Shown here: piece by piece, positions 34,070-44,155 of the stretch
Layout: each line of letters begins with the position of its first letter
Position numbering within the stretch: the first letter of the stretch is position 1
Assembly: GCF_000721265.1 (NCBI RefSeq)
Contig: NZ_JOFZ01000015.1
Coordinates: 62,001 to 126,000, forward strand
Direction of reading: 5' to 3'
DNA from: Streptomyces sp. NRRL F-5126
GTDB lineage: Bacteria; Actinomycetota; Actinomycetes; Streptomycetales; Streptomycetaceae
Length of the DNA: 64,000 nucleotides
The notes under the pieces: model-generated
Seen by the model: only the letters and a program-made list of their open reading frames with translations
What the model was told of the DNA's origin: nothing
Database searches by the model: none
Made by a program: the position numbers and the translations under genes

Positions 34070-35992
34070 TCAGACGACCGTCAGCGGCAGCAGCTTCTTG
34101 CCCGTCGGGCCGACCTGGATGTCGAGGTCGAGCTGGGGGCAGACGCCACAGTCAAAACACGGCGTCCAGCGGCAGTCCTCGACCTCGGTCTCGTCCAGCG
34201 CGTCCTGCCAGTCCTCCCAGAGCCAGTCCTTGTCGAGGCCGGAGTCCAGGTGGTCCCAGGGCAGGACCTCCTCGTAGGAGCGCTCGCGGGTCGTGTACCA
34301 GGCCACGTCCACGCCGTACGCGGGCAGCGTCCTCTCGGCGCACGCAATCCAGCGGTCGTACGAGAAGTGCTCGCGCCAGCCGTCGAACCTGCCGCCGTCC
34401 TCGTAGACCGCGCGGATCACCGCGCCCACACGGCGGTCCCCGCGGGAGAGCATGCCCTCGACGATGCCGGGCTTGCCGTCGTGGTAGCGGAAGCCGATGG
34501 AGCGGCCGTACTTCTTGCTGCCGCGGATGCGGTCGCGCAGCTTCTCCAGGCGCGCGTCCGTGTCCTCGGCCGACAGCTGCGGCGCCCACTGGAACGGCGT
34601 GTGCGGCTTGGGCACGAAGCCGCCGACGGACACCGTGCAGCGGATGTCGTTGGAGCCCGAGACCTCGCGGCCCTTCTGGATGACGTTCATCGCCATGTCG
34701 GCGATCTGGAGGACGTCCTCGTCGGTCTCCGTCGGCAGCCCGCACATGAAGTACAGCTTCACCTGGCGCCAGCCGTTGCCGTACGCGGTGGCGACCGTGC
34801 GGATCAGGTCCTCCTCGGAGACCATCTTGTTGATGACCTTGCGCATCCGCTCGCTGCCGCCCTCGGGCGCGAACGTCAGCCCGGAGCGGCGGCCGTTGCG
34901 TGTGAGCTCGTTCGCCAGGTCGACGTTGAACGCGTCGACGCGGGTGGACGGGAGGGACAGGCCGATCTTGTCCTCCTCGTACCGGTCCGCGAGCCCCTTG
35001 GCGATGTCGCCGATCTCGCTGTGGTCGGCGGACGACAGCGACAGCAGGCCGACCTCCTCGAAGCCGGTCGCCTTCAGGCCCTTGTCGACCATCTCGCCGA
35101 TGCCGGTGATGGAGCGCTCGCGCACGGGGCGCGTGATCATGCCGGCCTGGCAGAAGCGGCAGCCTCGCGTGCAGCCGCGGAAGATCTCCACCGACATGCG
35201 TTCGTGCACGGTCTCCGCGAGCGGCACGAGCGGCTGCTTCGGGTAGGGCCACTCGTCGAGGTCCATCACCGTGTGCTTGGCCACGCGCCACGGCACGCCC
35301 GACCTGTTCGGCACGACACGTGCGATGCGGCCGTCCGGCAGGTACTCGACGTCGTAGAAGCCCGGCACGTACACCCCGCCGGTCTTCGCGAGGCGCAGCA
35401 ACAGCTCCTCGCGGCCGCCGGGGCGTCCCTCCGCCTTCCAGGCCCGGATGATCTCGGTGATCTCGAGGACGGCCTGCTCGCCGTCGCCGACCACGGCCGC
35501 GTCGATGAAGTCGGCGATCGGCTCCGGGTTGAACGCGGAGTGGCCGCCCGCGATGACGATCGGGTGGTCCTGCGTGCGGTCCTTGGCCTCCAGCGGGATG
35601 CCCGCGAGGTCGAGCGCCGTGAACATGTTCGTGTAGCCGAGCTCCGTGGAGAAGCTCAGGCCGAGCACGTCGAAGGCGGAGACCGGACGGTGGCTGTCCA
35701 CCGTGAACTGCGGGACGCCGTGCTCCCGCATCAGCGCCTCCAGGTCGGGCCAGACGCTGTACGTGCGCTCCGCGAGCACTCCCTGGCGCTCGTTGAGCAC
35801 CTCGTAGAGGATCATGACGCCCTGGTTGGGCAGTCCCACCTCGTACGCGTCGGGGTACATCAGCGCCCAGCGCACGTCGCACTCGTCCCACGGCTTGACC
35901 GTGGAGTTCAGCTCACCACCGACGTATTGGATCGGCTTCTGTACATGCGGGAGCAGAGCTTCGAGCTGCGGGAAGACCGAATCGGCAGACAT
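34070..35992 (-). CDS. TIGR03960 family B12-binding radical SAM protein
   Basis: A 640-residue protein. The N-terminal 230 residues form a cobalamin-binding-like domain (ending with IVIAGGHSAFNPEPIADFID near 170). The radical SAM cluster motif is CTRGCRFCQ, CxxxCxxC, near residue 275, and LPSTRVDAFN and FAPEGGSERMR follow. The C-terminus has an additional CFDCGVCP cluster. The reaction is not established. Its partner, the DUF2344 protein, is normally the next gene but here is separated by the accessory stretch 27.0-34.0 kb. The start at 35992 matches the family N-terminus. Confidence 0.93.
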   Translation of the reverse strand: MSADSVFPQLEALLPHVQKPIQYVGGELNSTVKPWDECDVRWALMYPDAYEVGLPNQGVMILYEVLNERQGVLAERTYSVWPDLEALMREHGVPQFTVDSHRPVSAFDVLGLSFSTELGYTNMFTALDLAGIPLEAKDRTQDHPIVIAGGHSAFNPEPIADFIDAAVVGDGEQAVLEITEIIRAWKAEGRPGGREELLLRLAKTGGVYVPGFYDVEYLPDGRIARVVPNRSGVPWRVAKHTVMDLDEWPYPKQPLVPLAETVHERMSVEIFRGCTRGCRFCQAGMITRPVRERSITGIGEMVDKGLKATGFEEVGLLSLSSADHSEIGDIAKGLADRYEEDKIGLSLPSTRVDAFNVDLANELTRNGRRSGLTFAPEGGSERMRKVINKMVSEEDLIRTVATAYGNGWRQVKLYFMCGLPTETDEDVLQIADMAMNVIQKGREVSGSNDIRCTVSVGGFVPKPHTPFQWAPQLSAEDTDARLEKLRDRIRGSKKYGRSIGFRYHDGKPGIVEGMLSRGDRRVGAVIRAVYEDGGRFDGWREHFSYDRWIACAERTLPAYGVDVAWYTTRERSYEEVLPWDHLDSGLDKDWLWEDWQDALDETEVEDCRWTPCFDCGVCPQLDLDIQVGPTGKKLLPLTVV

Positions 35993-36133
35993 CGCTGATC
36001 TTTCGTGGTCGGCTTGGGTGGCGCTCCCGGCGGGCAGCTCGCCTCCCCGTGCGTGGTGAGCCGTGAACCCGCTGCCGGGACGATGAACCAGCGTACCCCG
36101 CACCGCGGGCGCCACTCACCGCCCGCCCGGGGA

Positions 36134-37720
36134 TCATGCCGTCAGGGCCGCGCGCAGCCGCCGCTCGGACGCCTTCGCCCATACGCGCGGCAGGTCGCGC
36201 TCGCAGCGCAGCGCACCCTCGTGTTCGGCGGCGTGGACCAGCCCCCAGGTGAAGGCGGACTCGCCGGCCGCGTGGGCGGCCACGGCCAGGTCGCGGGCAG
36301 CGCCGCGCGCGACCACGCCGTCCTGGTGGTCGCCGAGCAGTTGCTGGACGTTCTTCATCCGCCGGGCGAATCTCTCCGCGGGTGGGCCGAGAGCGGGCTC
36401 GGCGGCCTCGGCGGCGTACCTGACGCGTTTGGCCGCCTTCCGGGCGCTGTGCAGGGCGATGTCGCGCTCCTCGCCCGGCGGGAGGGCGAGCGCCTGCCCG
36501 ACGCGCCGCGCCAGTCCGGCGTACTCGTTCAGCACGGGCTCCGGCAGCGCCTTCGCCGCTTCTCGGTCCGCCCTCTCGCGCAGCGGTGGGTCGGCTGCGA
36601 GCGCGGCGAGCGTGGTGAGCAGCGCGAGGTAGCGGTCGCTGTCGAGCGCGGTCAGGGCGAGGTCGCGGGAACGCGCCTCACGGCGGACGCTCCACAGCCG
36701 CAGGCGCGCCTCGACCGGGCCGAGCACCAGTGTCCGCGGCAGTTCGGCCACGCGGGCCCGCAATCGCCCCGTCAGGACCTCGTTGTCGCGGTCGGCGGCG
36801 AGCTGGGCGCCGAGCCACCGCAACTCGGCGATCACGGGGTCGGTGCGGCGGCGGTCGAGGAGCCTGCGGTAGGAGCGCAGGACCGAGCGCAACCGGCGCG
36901 CGGCGACTCGGAGCTGGTGCACGGCGTCGGGCAGACCGCGCCGTACGGCGGGATCGAGCGCGACGATCGCGTCCGTCTGCCGTCCGATGCAGGCGAGGAG
37001 GTGGTCGCCCGCTGTCACGGGCTCCGGCGGGGCGCCGTGCGGCCCGCGGCCTCGTCCTTCGGCGCGAGCGTCGCGGGCGTCGCGGGCGTCGGTGCGGGCG
37101 AGCGCCCTGGCGAGTGGGGACGGGGAGGCCGACGGGGTGAGGCCGACCTCGCGCAGCCGTTCGTCGACGCGGTCGAGCAGCGCGGGTTCCGCGCCCTGCG
37201 CGAGCCGGGCCCGGACCTCGGTCCAGGCGGTGACGGCGGGTGGGCCGCCGCCGGGTGCGTCGAGGCGCTCCGCGCGTACCGCGTCGACGGTCAGGCGCAG
37301 CAGGGGCCTGCCGTCCCGCCGCAGCAGGCTGGTGGTCTCGCGGGACGTGCGCAGGCGCGCGACGGGGACGAGGGCCGCGCCCCTGGTCCTTGAGCGCAGC
37401 AGCCGGACGAGGTCGCCGGGCGGGGCGGGCGACGGCGGGGCGCTCAGCTCACCCCGCACGCCGAGGACGGCGGGCAGCCGCAGGTGCCAGCCCTCGTCGT
37501 GGCCGCCCTCGCCGCGCCACAGGGTGACGTCGCACGCGGCGAGGCGGAGGCCGGCGGTGTCATGGTGGACGGCGGCCGTCTCCGTCACGTCCCCGGCCTC
37601 GGCACGGGCTCCCCCGGCACGGACGAGGGCGGCGGCCAGGTCAGGTGCCGCGGGCGGGTCACCGGCCGCCGGATCGGGGATGAGGTAAGTGCGTCCGATC
37701 TCGCATCTGGTGTCGGCCAT
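36134..37720 (-). CDS. CYTH-CHAD domain protein
   Basis: A 528-residue protein. The CYTH part (about 1-200) shows the paired acidic and basic strands of triphosphate-tunnel enzymes (AVHHDTAGLRLAACDVTLW near 50, HLRLPA near 82). The CHAD part (about 235-528) is rich in His and Arg helices (VHQLRVAARRLRSVLRSYR near 275, DIALHSARKAAKRVRYAAEA near 423). CHAD domains bind polyphosphate. The N-terminal CYTH motif is partly degenerate, so catalysis is uncertain. It lies between the radical SAM gene and the rodA operon and is probably transcribed alone. Confidence 0.87.
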   Translation of the reverse strand: MADTRCEIGRTYLIPDPAAGDPPAAPDLAAALVRAGGARAEAGDVTETAAVHHDTAGLRLAACDVTLWRGEGGHDEGWHLRLPAVLGVRGELSAPPSPAPPGDLVRLLRSRTRGAALVPVARLRTSRETTSLLRRDGRPLLRLTVDAVRAERLDAPGGGPPAVTAWTEVRARLAQGAEPALLDRVDERLREVGLTPSASPSPLARALARTDARDARDARAEGRGRGPHGAPPEPVTAGDHLLACIGRQTDAIVALDPAVRRGLPDAVHQLRVAARRLRSVLRSYRRLLDRRRTDPVIAELRWLGAQLAADRDNEVLTGRLRARVAELPRTLVLGPVEARLRLWSVRREARSRDLALTALDSDRYLALLTTLAALAADPPLRERADREAAKALPEPVLNEYAGLARRVGQALALPPGEERDIALHSARKAAKRVRYAAEAAEPALGPPAERFARRMKNVQQLLGDHQDGVVARGAARDLAVAAHAAGESAFTWGLVHAAEHEGALRCERDLPRVWAKASERRLRAALTA

Positions 37721-37786
37721 ACCTGACGGGTATCCGGGAAGCGCCGTCCCCAAGCGCCCGTGCGACCGGGCTTCGCGTCCGGGGCG

Positions 37787-38986
37787 TCATGCCGCTATCG
37801 GCCGCTGCACCCTGATCGACTGCAGCAGCCCCACCGCGATCCACACCGCGAACATGGAACTGCCCCCGTACGAGACGAACGGCAGCGGCAGGCCTGCCAC
37901 CGGCATGATGCCCAGCGTCATGCCGATGTTCTCGAAGGACTGGAACGCGAACCAGGCGATGATCCCGCCCGCGACGACCGTTCCGTACAGCTCGCTCGTC
38001 TCGCGGGCGATGCGGCAGGCCCGCCACAGCACGATGCCGAGAAGCAGCAGTATGAAGCCGGCCCCCACGAACCCGAGTTCCTCGCCGGCCACGGTGAAGA
38101 CGAAGTCGGTCTGCTGCTCGGGCACGAACTGGCCGGTGGTCTGCGTGCCGTGGAAGAGGCCCTTGCCGAGCAGGCCGCCGGAGCCGATCGCGATCCGCGC
38201 CTGGTTGGTGTTGTAGCCGACGCCCGCCGGGTCGAGGCTGGGGTTGGCGAACGCGGCGAACCGGTTGATCTGGTACTGGTCGAGGATGCCGAGGGACGTG
38301 ACGGCCACGGCGCCGAGGACGCCGGCGCCGATCAGCCCGAAGATCCACCGCTTGGCCGCGCCGGACGCCATCAGGCAGCCCAGCACGACCACCGCCATGA
38401 CCATGACGGAACCGAGGTCGGGCATCAGCATGACGACGACCATCGGGACGAGCGCGAGCCCCAGCGCCTTGGCGACGGTCCTGTGGTCGGGGTGCTCGGT
38501 GTCGCCCGCGTCCACCCGCGACGCGAGGATCATCGCCATCCCGAGCAGGATGGTGATCTTCGCGAACTCGGACGGCTGGACGGAGAAGCCGCCGCCGATG
38601 ACGATCCACGAGTGCGCGCCGTTGATGGTGGAGCCGAGCGGCGTCAGTACCGCCAGCATGGCCAGGATCGAAAGGCCGTAGAGGATCGGCACCGCGCCGC
38701 GCAGGGTGCGGTGGCCGAGCCAGATGACGCCGATCATCAGGGCGAGGCCGATGCCGGCGTTCATCAGGTGGCGGATGAAGAAGTAGTACTGGTCGCCGTG
38801 GGTGAGCGAGTTGCGGTGGCGCGTCGCCGAGTACACGAGCAGCGAGCCGATGAGGGACAGCGCGATCGCGGACAGCAGCAGGGGCCAGTCCAGCTTGCGC
38901 ACGATCGAGTCGCGCGCCGCCATCCGGGCCCACGCCGAGCGGCGCGGCCCGTAGCCGGAGACCGAGAAACCACTGGTACCGGCCAT
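37787..38986 (-). CDS. rodA: RodA/FtsW/SpoVE-type peptidoglycan glycosyltransferase (Sfr)
   Basis: A 399-residue SEDS protein with about ten membrane helices that polymerises lipid II with its partner PBP2. Visible signature: NGAHSWIVIGGGFSVQPSEF near 140-160, MLMPDLGSVMVM near 195, and the C-terminal GLPLPFVSYGGSSMFAVW near 365-382. In Streptomyces this gene (sfr) belongs to the sporulation-wall cluster with mreBCD and pbp2. The ATG at 38986 lies 2 bases after the mrdA stop, so the two are co-translated. Confidence 0.95.
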   Translation of the reverse strand: MAGTSGFSVSGYGPRRSAWARMAARDSIVRKLDWPLLLSAIALSLIGSLLVYSATRHRNSLTHGDQYYFFIRHLMNAGIGLALMIGVIWLGHRTLRGAVPILYGLSILAMLAVLTPLGSTINGAHSWIVIGGGFSVQPSEFAKITILLGMAMILASRVDAGDTEHPDHRTVAKALGLALVPMVVVMLMPDLGSVMVMAVVVLGCLMASGAAKRWIFGLIGAGVLGAVAVTSLGILDQYQINRFAAFANPSLDPAGVGYNTNQARIAIGSGGLLGKGLFHGTQTTGQFVPEQQTDFVFTVAGEELGFVGAGFILLLLGIVLWRACRIARETSELYGTVVAGGIIAWFAFQSFENIGMTLGIMPVAGLPLPFVSYGGSSMFAVWIAVGLLQSIRVQRPIAA

Positions 38987-38988
38987 GC

Positions 38989-41259
38989 TCAGTCCCTCCG
39001 TGGGAGTGTCGCGGGCGGCCCGGCCGCCACCTGCTGGGTGCCGCCCCCGGTATCGGCCGGCTGTCCTGAGGCGTTCGGATCGGGTGAGGCGTTCGGGTTC
39101 GCCGTGGCGTTGGGGTCGGCCGACGCGTTCGGGTCGACCGGCTCCTTCTTCTTCGGCGGGGAGTAGGGCTTGAGCTTGGGCGCGTCGATCGAGCCGTCGG
39201 AACCGACCTTCGGCAGGGATGTGACGGGCTTGGGCAGGATGCCCGCCTTCGGGTCGACCTTGCCGTCCGCGCCGATGCCGTACATCGCCTCGTAGATCTT
39301 GCGGACCGCGGGGCCCGAGCCGCCGGAGCCGGTGCCGCCCTGCGAGATCGTCATGATGACCGCGTAGTCCTTGGTGTACGTGGCGAGCCATGACGTGGTC
39401 TGCTTGCCGGCGACCTCGGCCGTACCGGTCTTGGCGTGCAGGGTGATCTTGTCCTGCGGCCAGCCGCCGAACTGCCAGGCGGCCGTTCCGCTGGTGACCA
39501 CGCCCGCGAGCGCCTTGTTGATGTACGAGATGCTCTTCTTCGAGTCCGGCAGGTGCCCGGCGACCTTGGGCTTGATGGGGGTGACGTGCTTGCCGTCTGC
39601 GCTCACGACGGCCTTGCCGATGCTCGGCCGGTACATCGTGCCGCCGTTGGCGATGGCCGAGTACATGACGGCTTCCTGGATCGGCGTGAGGAGCGTGTCG
39701 CCCTGCCCGATCGCGTAGTTCAGCGAGTCGCCCGGCCTGACCTGGTAGCCGTCCTTGCAGTTCTCGTACTCGATCTGCTCGACGTACGAGCCGCCCTTCT
39801 TGCCGTTCTTGCACCAGCTCGCCTTGTTGGCGTCCCAGTAGTCCTGCTTCCACTGGCGGTCGGGGACGCGCCCCGACACCTCGTTGGGCAGGTCGATGCC
39901 GGTCTTCTTGCCGAGGCCGAACCGGTGGGCCGTCTTGAAGAACCAGTCCTTCGGGTGCTTCGGGTGGATGCCGCCGTCCTTCTTCCACTGGTCGTAGGCG
40001 ATGCCGTAGAAGACGGTGTCGCAGGAGACCTCGAGCGCCTTGGCCAGGCTGATGGGGCCGAAGCTCTCACTCTCGTAGTTCTTGAAGGTGCGGCCGGCGA
40101 CGTTCATGGACGAGGTGCACGGGTAGCCGCCGTTCTCCGGGTACCCGGCGTCGAGGGCGGCGCTGGTGGAGATGACCTTGAACGTCGAGCCGGGGGCCGA
40201 CTGGCCCTGGGTGGCGCGGTTGAGCAGCGGGTAGTTCGACTTCTTGTCGGTGAGGTTCTTGTAGTCGGCGGAGGAGATGCCGCCGGTCCACACGTTCGGG
40301 TTGTAGGTCGGGTTGCTGGCCATCGCGATGACCTGCCCGGTGTGCACGTCCATCACGACGGCTGCGCCGGAGTCCGCCTTGAAGTTCTCGCCGCTGACCG
40401 GGTCGTACTGCTTGCGGAGGTTCTTCATGGCCTGCGCGAGCTCCTTCTCGGTCAGCGCCTGGACCCGGGAGTCGATGCTCGTGACGAGGTTGCTGCCGGG
40501 CTGCGAGGGCGTCGCGCCGGCCTTGCCGATGACGCGCCCGAGGTTGTCGACCTCGTAGCGCGTGACGCCCGACTTGCCGCGCAGCTGCTGGTCGTACTCG
40601 CTCTCCAGGCCGGCCCTGCCGACGTTGTCGGAGCGCAGCAGCGGGTTGTCGGTCTTCTCGGACGCCGCGACCTCCTTGTCGGTGACGGGGCCGAGGTAGC
40701 CGAGTACCTGGGCGGCGTTGACCCCGACGGGCCCCGGGTAGCTGCGCACGGCGGTGGGCTCGGCGGTGATGCCGGGGTAGTCCTCGCGCTGCTCCATGAT
40801 CTGCAGGGCCTGCTTGGTGGTGGCCTTGTCGGTGATCGGGATCGGCTGGTAGGGCGAACCGTTCCAGCAGGGCTGCGGTGTCTTCGCGTCGCAGAGCCTG
40901 ACCCGGTCCATGACGTCCGCCGGGTTCAGGCCGAGGATGCCGGCGAGACGCGTCAGCACGGCCTTGCCGTCGTCGGGCTGCTTCAGCAGTGCGGTGCGGT
41001 TGGCGGAGACGACGAGCCTGGTCGCGTTGTCGGCGAGCGGCACGCCGCGGTCGTCGACGATGGAGCCGCGCACGGCGGGCTTGACGACCTGCTGGACGTG
41101 GTTGTTGTTGGCCTCCTGCGTGTACTGCTGGCCGTTGCGGATCTGCAGGTACCACAGGCGGCCGCCGAGGGTGAGCAGCAGGGAGAAGACCAGGATCTGG
41201 ATGGTGATGACCCGGATCTTGACCCGGGGCGTCCTGCCGGTCTCGGGAATGTTGCTCAC
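38989..41259 (-). CDS. mrdA: penicillin-binding protein 2 (class B transpeptidase)
   Basis: A 756-residue cross-linking enzyme of the elongation/spore-wall machinery. One membrane helix lies at about 15-35, followed by the PBP dimer domain (60-260). The transpeptidase domain has STFK (S358/K361), SCD (412-414) and KTG (610-612). The last 60 residues are Pro/Asn/Asp repeats of the type DPNAS, an unusual low-complexity extracellular tail. The GTG start overlaps the mreD stop (GTGA). It is the partner of the adjoining RodA. Confidence 0.96.
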   Translation of the reverse strand: MSNIPETGRTPRVKIRVITIQILVFSLLLTLGGRLWYLQIRNGQQYTQEANNNHVQQVVKPAVRGSIVDDRGVPLADNATRLVVSANRTALLKQPDDGKAVLTRLAGILGLNPADVMDRVRLCDAKTPQPCWNGSPYQPIPITDKATTKQALQIMEQREDYPGITAEPTAVRSYPGPVGVNAAQVLGYLGPVTDKEVAASEKTDNPLLRSDNVGRAGLESEYDQQLRGKSGVTRYEVDNLGRVIGKAGATPSQPGSNLVTSIDSRVQALTEKELAQAMKNLRKQYDPVSGENFKADSGAAVVMDVHTGQVIAMASNPTYNPNVWTGGISSADYKNLTDKKSNYPLLNRATQGQSAPGSTFKVISTSAALDAGYPENGGYPCTSSMNVAGRTFKNYESESFGPISLAKALEVSCDTVFYGIAYDQWKKDGGIHPKHPKDWFFKTAHRFGLGKKTGIDLPNEVSGRVPDRQWKQDYWDANKASWCKNGKKGGSYVEQIEYENCKDGYQVRPGDSLNYAIGQGDTLLTPIQEAVMYSAIANGGTMYRPSIGKAVVSADGKHVTPIKPKVAGHLPDSKKSISYINKALAGVVTSGTAAWQFGGWPQDKITLHAKTGTAEVAGKQTTSWLATYTKDYAVIMTISQGGTGSGGSGPAVRKIYEAMYGIGADGKVDPKAGILPKPVTSLPKVGSDGSIDAPKLKPYSPPKKKEPVDPNASADPNATANPNASPDPNASGQPADTGGGTQQVAAGPPATLPRRD

Positions 41260-41936
41260 AGCCGCTTGACCCCCTTGATGCGTCCCGCCTTCGCCGCGCG
41301 GTTACGGGCCGCACGCACCCGCAGCCCGCCGCGCTGCCCCCCGATGCTGAGCCCCGTGCCCGAGCTGATCCAGCCGGCCGCGACGTCCGAGCCCGCGCCC
41401 GGGCCCTTGCTCTTGTGCGGCTCGGCCAGCGGGTCGTTGTCCGCCTTCCTGGCGAGCGCCATGATCCACGGCACGGTGAACGGCGCGAGCAGCAGGTCGT
41501 ACACGGCGGCCGTGAACAGCAGGCCGCCGAGGCCCACGTGGCGGGCCGCGGTGTCGCCGACGAGGGCGCCGACGCCCGCGTACAGCAGCGTCGAGCCGAG
41601 CGCGGCGCACAGGACGGCGAGCATCGGCGCGAGCGCCGATCTCATCTGGCCCTTCTCGGGTTTGACGAGTCCGGCCAGGTAGCCGATCACGCACAGGACC
41701 AGCGCGTAGCGCCCGGCCGCGTGGTCGGCCGGCGGCGCGAGGTCGGTCAGCAGACCCGCGAAGAAGCCGATGAGGGCGCCGCCGACGTGCCCGTACACGA
41801 ACGCGAGTGCCAGGACGACGAGGAGCATCAGGTCGGGCACGGCGCCGGGCAGATGGAGCCTCGCGAGTACGGACACCTGGAGGACGAGGGCGACGATGAC
41901 CAGTGCCGCCGAGAGCAGGATCCTGTTGATGCGCAT
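41256..41936 (-). CDS. mreD: rod-shape determining protein MreD
   Basis: A 226-residue membrane protein with about five helices in the first 170 residues (ALVIVALVLQVSVLARLHLP at 10-29 and VPDLMLLVVLALAFVYGHVG at 33-52 are the family start). The C-terminal 55 residues are basic and cytoplasmic. It bridges MreC to RodA/PBP2. It lies 16 bases after mreC and overlaps mrdA by 4 bases. Confidence 0.93.
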   Translation of the reverse strand: MRINRILLSAALVIVALVLQVSVLARLHLPGAVPDLMLLVVLALAFVYGHVGGALIGFFAGLLTDLAPPADHAAGRYALVLCVIGYLAGLVKPEKGQMRSALAPMLAVLCAALGSTLLYAGVGALVGDTAARHVGLGGLLFTAAVYDLLLAPFTVPWIMALARKADNDPLAEPHKSKGPGAGSDVAAGWISSGTGLSIGGQRGGLRVRAARNRAAKAGRIKGVKRL

Positions 41937-41952
41937 GGGGTCGGCTCTCTTC

Positions 41953-43002
41953 CTAGTTTCCGGCGTTCGCGTTCTGCCCGGCGTTCGGGTCGGGCAGCAC
42001 TCCGCCGCCGTCGGCCGTCCCCTGGCCCGTGCCCTGGCCCTGGCCGTTGCCCTGGCCTTGGTCCTGGCCCGTGTTCTGGTCCTGTCCTGCGCCGGCCGAC
42101 GGGGTGACCGTGACCGTCACGGTGGGCGTGGGCCGGACCTTCGGCTTCGGCGGCAGGACCGTGTCGCGCGGGTCCTTCCTGGGGGCCTGGACGACGACGC
42201 CGACCACGTCGAGCTTGGTGAAGCCCACGAACGGCTGCACGTACACCGTGCGCGTCAGGTTGCCGGCCGACGGGTCGATCCGCACGACCTTGCCGACGGG
42301 GACGCCGGGCACGAACGGCTTGTCCTTGCTGGAGCCGAAGGTGACCATGCGGTCGCCGACCTTGACCTTCGCCTTGGTGTTCAGCAGCTGGACGGACAGG
42401 GGCCGGTCGCCCTGGCCCGTCGCGAAGCCGAGCTCGTTGGTCTTCTCCAGGCGCGTGCCGACCGTGAAGTCGGGGTCGTTGGCGAGGAGCACGGTGGACG
42501 TGCTGGGGCCGACCGTGGTGACCCTGCCGACGAGTCCGTCGCCGTTGAGTACCGTCATGTCGCGCTTGATGCCGTCGTTGCTGCCGATGTCGATGGTGAC
42601 GGTCCACGAGAAGCCCTGCGCGGCCCCTATGGCGACGACCTGCGCCCCCTTCACGCCGTACTGCCCCGCGCCCGCCGTCCGCAGGATCTTGTCGAGCTCC
42701 TGGGCCTTCGCGCGGTTGGCATCGCCGGTGCCGAGCTCACGCTTCAGCTTGGCGTTCTGGTGTTCGAGCGCGGTGATGCGGTTGTGACGGGTGTTCGAGT
42801 CCCGTACCGCCGCGATGGCGTTGCCCACCGGGTCGACGGCGCCCGCCACGCCGTTCTCGACGGGGCCGAACGCGGCGGCGGCCGCGCGGCGCGCACCTTG
42901 CACCGGCGAGTTCTCCCCGCCGCGGATGTCGACGGTGATCAGGGCGAACGCGACGACAATCAGCAGCACCAGGAGCAGCCGGCTCTCCTTTGTGTCCCTC
43001 AC
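41953..43002 (-). CDS. mreC: rod-shape determining protein MreC
   Basis: A 349-residue protein with one N-terminal membrane helix (LLLVLLIVVAFALITVDIRG at 9-28), a coiled coil (about 70-105), and the paired beta domains of MreC (about 120-270, containing NDGIKRDMTVLNGDGLVGRV). The last 70 residues form a Pro/Gly/Gln-rich tail with GQGQG repeats. It scaffolds the wall-synthesis complex outside the membrane. It is separated from mreB by a hairpin, so its level may be set independently. Confidence 0.95.
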   Translation of the reverse strand: MRDTKESRLLLVLLIVVAFALITVDIRGGENSPVQGARRAAAAAFGPVENGVAGAVDPVGNAIAAVRDSNTRHNRITALEHQNAKLKRELGTGDANRAKAQELDKILRTAGAGQYGVKGAQVVAIGAAQGFSWTVTIDIGSNDGIKRDMTVLNGDGLVGRVTTVGPSTSTVLLANDPDFTVGTRLEKTNELGFATGQGDRPLSVQLLNTKAKVKVGDRMVTFGSSKDKPFVPGVPVGKVVRIDPSAGNLTRTVYVQPFVGFTKLDVVGVVVQAPRKDPRDTVLPPKPKVRPTPTVTVTVTPSAGAGQDQNTGQDQGQGNGQGQGTGQGTADGGGVLPDPNAGQNANAGN

Positions 43003-43051
43003 GTGCGGCGGCCGTGCCTTCCTCGTAGGAATGTCTCTGCCTGTGTATCAA

Positions 43052-43092
43052 CGACCCGCCGTGCGGCAGGGCAACGTGCGAACGGCGGGTCG
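43052..43092 (-). terminator. hairpin between mreB and mreC
   Basis: CGACCCGCCGT (43052-43062) pairs perfectly with ACGGCGGGTCG (43082-43092) over a 19-base loop. It likely ends most mreB transcripts before mreC. This fits the mainly monocistronic mreB transcript reported for S. coelicolor. Confidence 0.65.
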
Positions 43093-43123
43093 CCGCCCGG
43101 GTCGGGTCACCGCGCCGCAGGGG

Positions 43124-44155
43124 TCAGCGGCGTGGCTGCGCGTCCAGTACCTGCTGGAGCGCCTCGAACTCCTCGACGCACTTGCCGGAACCGAGCGCCA
43201 CCGAGTCCAGGGGGTCCTCGGCGATGTGGATCGGCATGCCCGTCTCGCGGCGCAGCCGCTCGTCGAGGCCGCGCAGCAGCGCGCCGCCGCCGGTGAGGAC
43301 GATGCCGCGGTCCATCACGTCGCCCGACAGCTCGGGCGGGCACTTGTCGAGCGTCGTCTTGACGGCGTCGACGATCGCGTTGACCGGCTCCTCGATGGCC
43401 TTGCGCACCTCGGCCGCGGAGATGACCACGGTCTTGGGCAGCCCGGAGACCAGGTCGCGGCCGCGGATCTCGGTGTGCTCGTCCTTCTCCAGGTCGTACG
43501 CGGAGCCGATGGTGATCTTGATGCTCTCGGCGGTGCGCTCGCCGAGGAGGAGCGAGTACTCCTTCTTGATGTGCTGGATGATCGCGTTGTCGAGTTCGTC
43601 GCCCGCGACCCGGATGGACTGCGCCGTGACGATGCCGCCGAGCGAGATCACGGCGACCTCGGTCGTGCCGCCGCCGATGTCGACCACCATGTTGCCGGTG
43701 GCCTCGTGCACCGGCAGCCCGGAGCCGATCGCCGCGGCCATCGGCTCCTCGATGATGTGCACCTGGCGCGCGCCCGCCTGGGTGGACGCCTCGATGACGG
43801 CGCGGCGCTCGACGCCGGTGATGCCCGAGGGCACGCAGATGACGACGCGGGGCCTGGCGAGGTAGCGGCGCTTGTGGATCTTCAGGATGAAGTACCTGAG
43901 CATGCGCTCGGTGATCTCGAAGTCGGCGATCACACCGTCCTTCAGCGGCCGGACGGCGACGATGTTGCCCGGTGTCCGGCCGATCATCTTCTTGGCCTCG
44001 GCGCCTACCGCGAGAATGCCGCCTGTGTTGGTGTTGATGGCGACGACGGACGGCTCGTTGAGTACGATCCCCCGGCCTCTGACGTACACCAGCGTGTTGG
44101 CGGTCCCGAGGTCGACAGCCATGTCACGGCCGATGAACGACATGTTGTTCCCCAT
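43124..44155 (-). CDS. mreB: actin-like rod-shape protein MreB
   Basis: A 343-residue bacterial actin. Phosphate loop 1 is [13 protein letters not shown] near residue 16, phosphate loop 2 is [15 protein letters not shown] near 157, and the adenosine motif is [15 protein letters not shown] near 284. In Streptomyces it works in spore-wall thickening rather than vegetative elongation. I kept the start at 44155, giving [11 protein letters not shown]. An internal ATG at 44143 has a better GGGGA site, so translation may start there. About 260 bp without genes precede it and should contain its promoter. Confidence 0.97.
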   Translation of the reverse strand: MGNNMSFIGRDMAVDLGTANTLVYVRGRGIVLNEPSVVAINTNTGGILAVGAEAKKMIGRTPGNIVAVRPLKDGVIADFEITERMLRYFILKIHKRRYLARPRVVICVPSGITGVERRAVIEASTQAGARQVHIIEEPMAAAIGSGLPVHEATGNMVVDIGGGTTEVAVISLGGIVTAQSIRVAGDELDNAIIQHIKKEYSLLLGERTAESIKITIGSAYDLEKDEHTEIRGRDLVSGLPKTVVISAAEVRKAIEEPVNAIVDAVKTTLDKCPPELSGDVMDRGIVLTGGGALLRGLDERLRRETGMPIHIAEDPLDSVALGSGKCVEEFEALQQVLDAQPRR

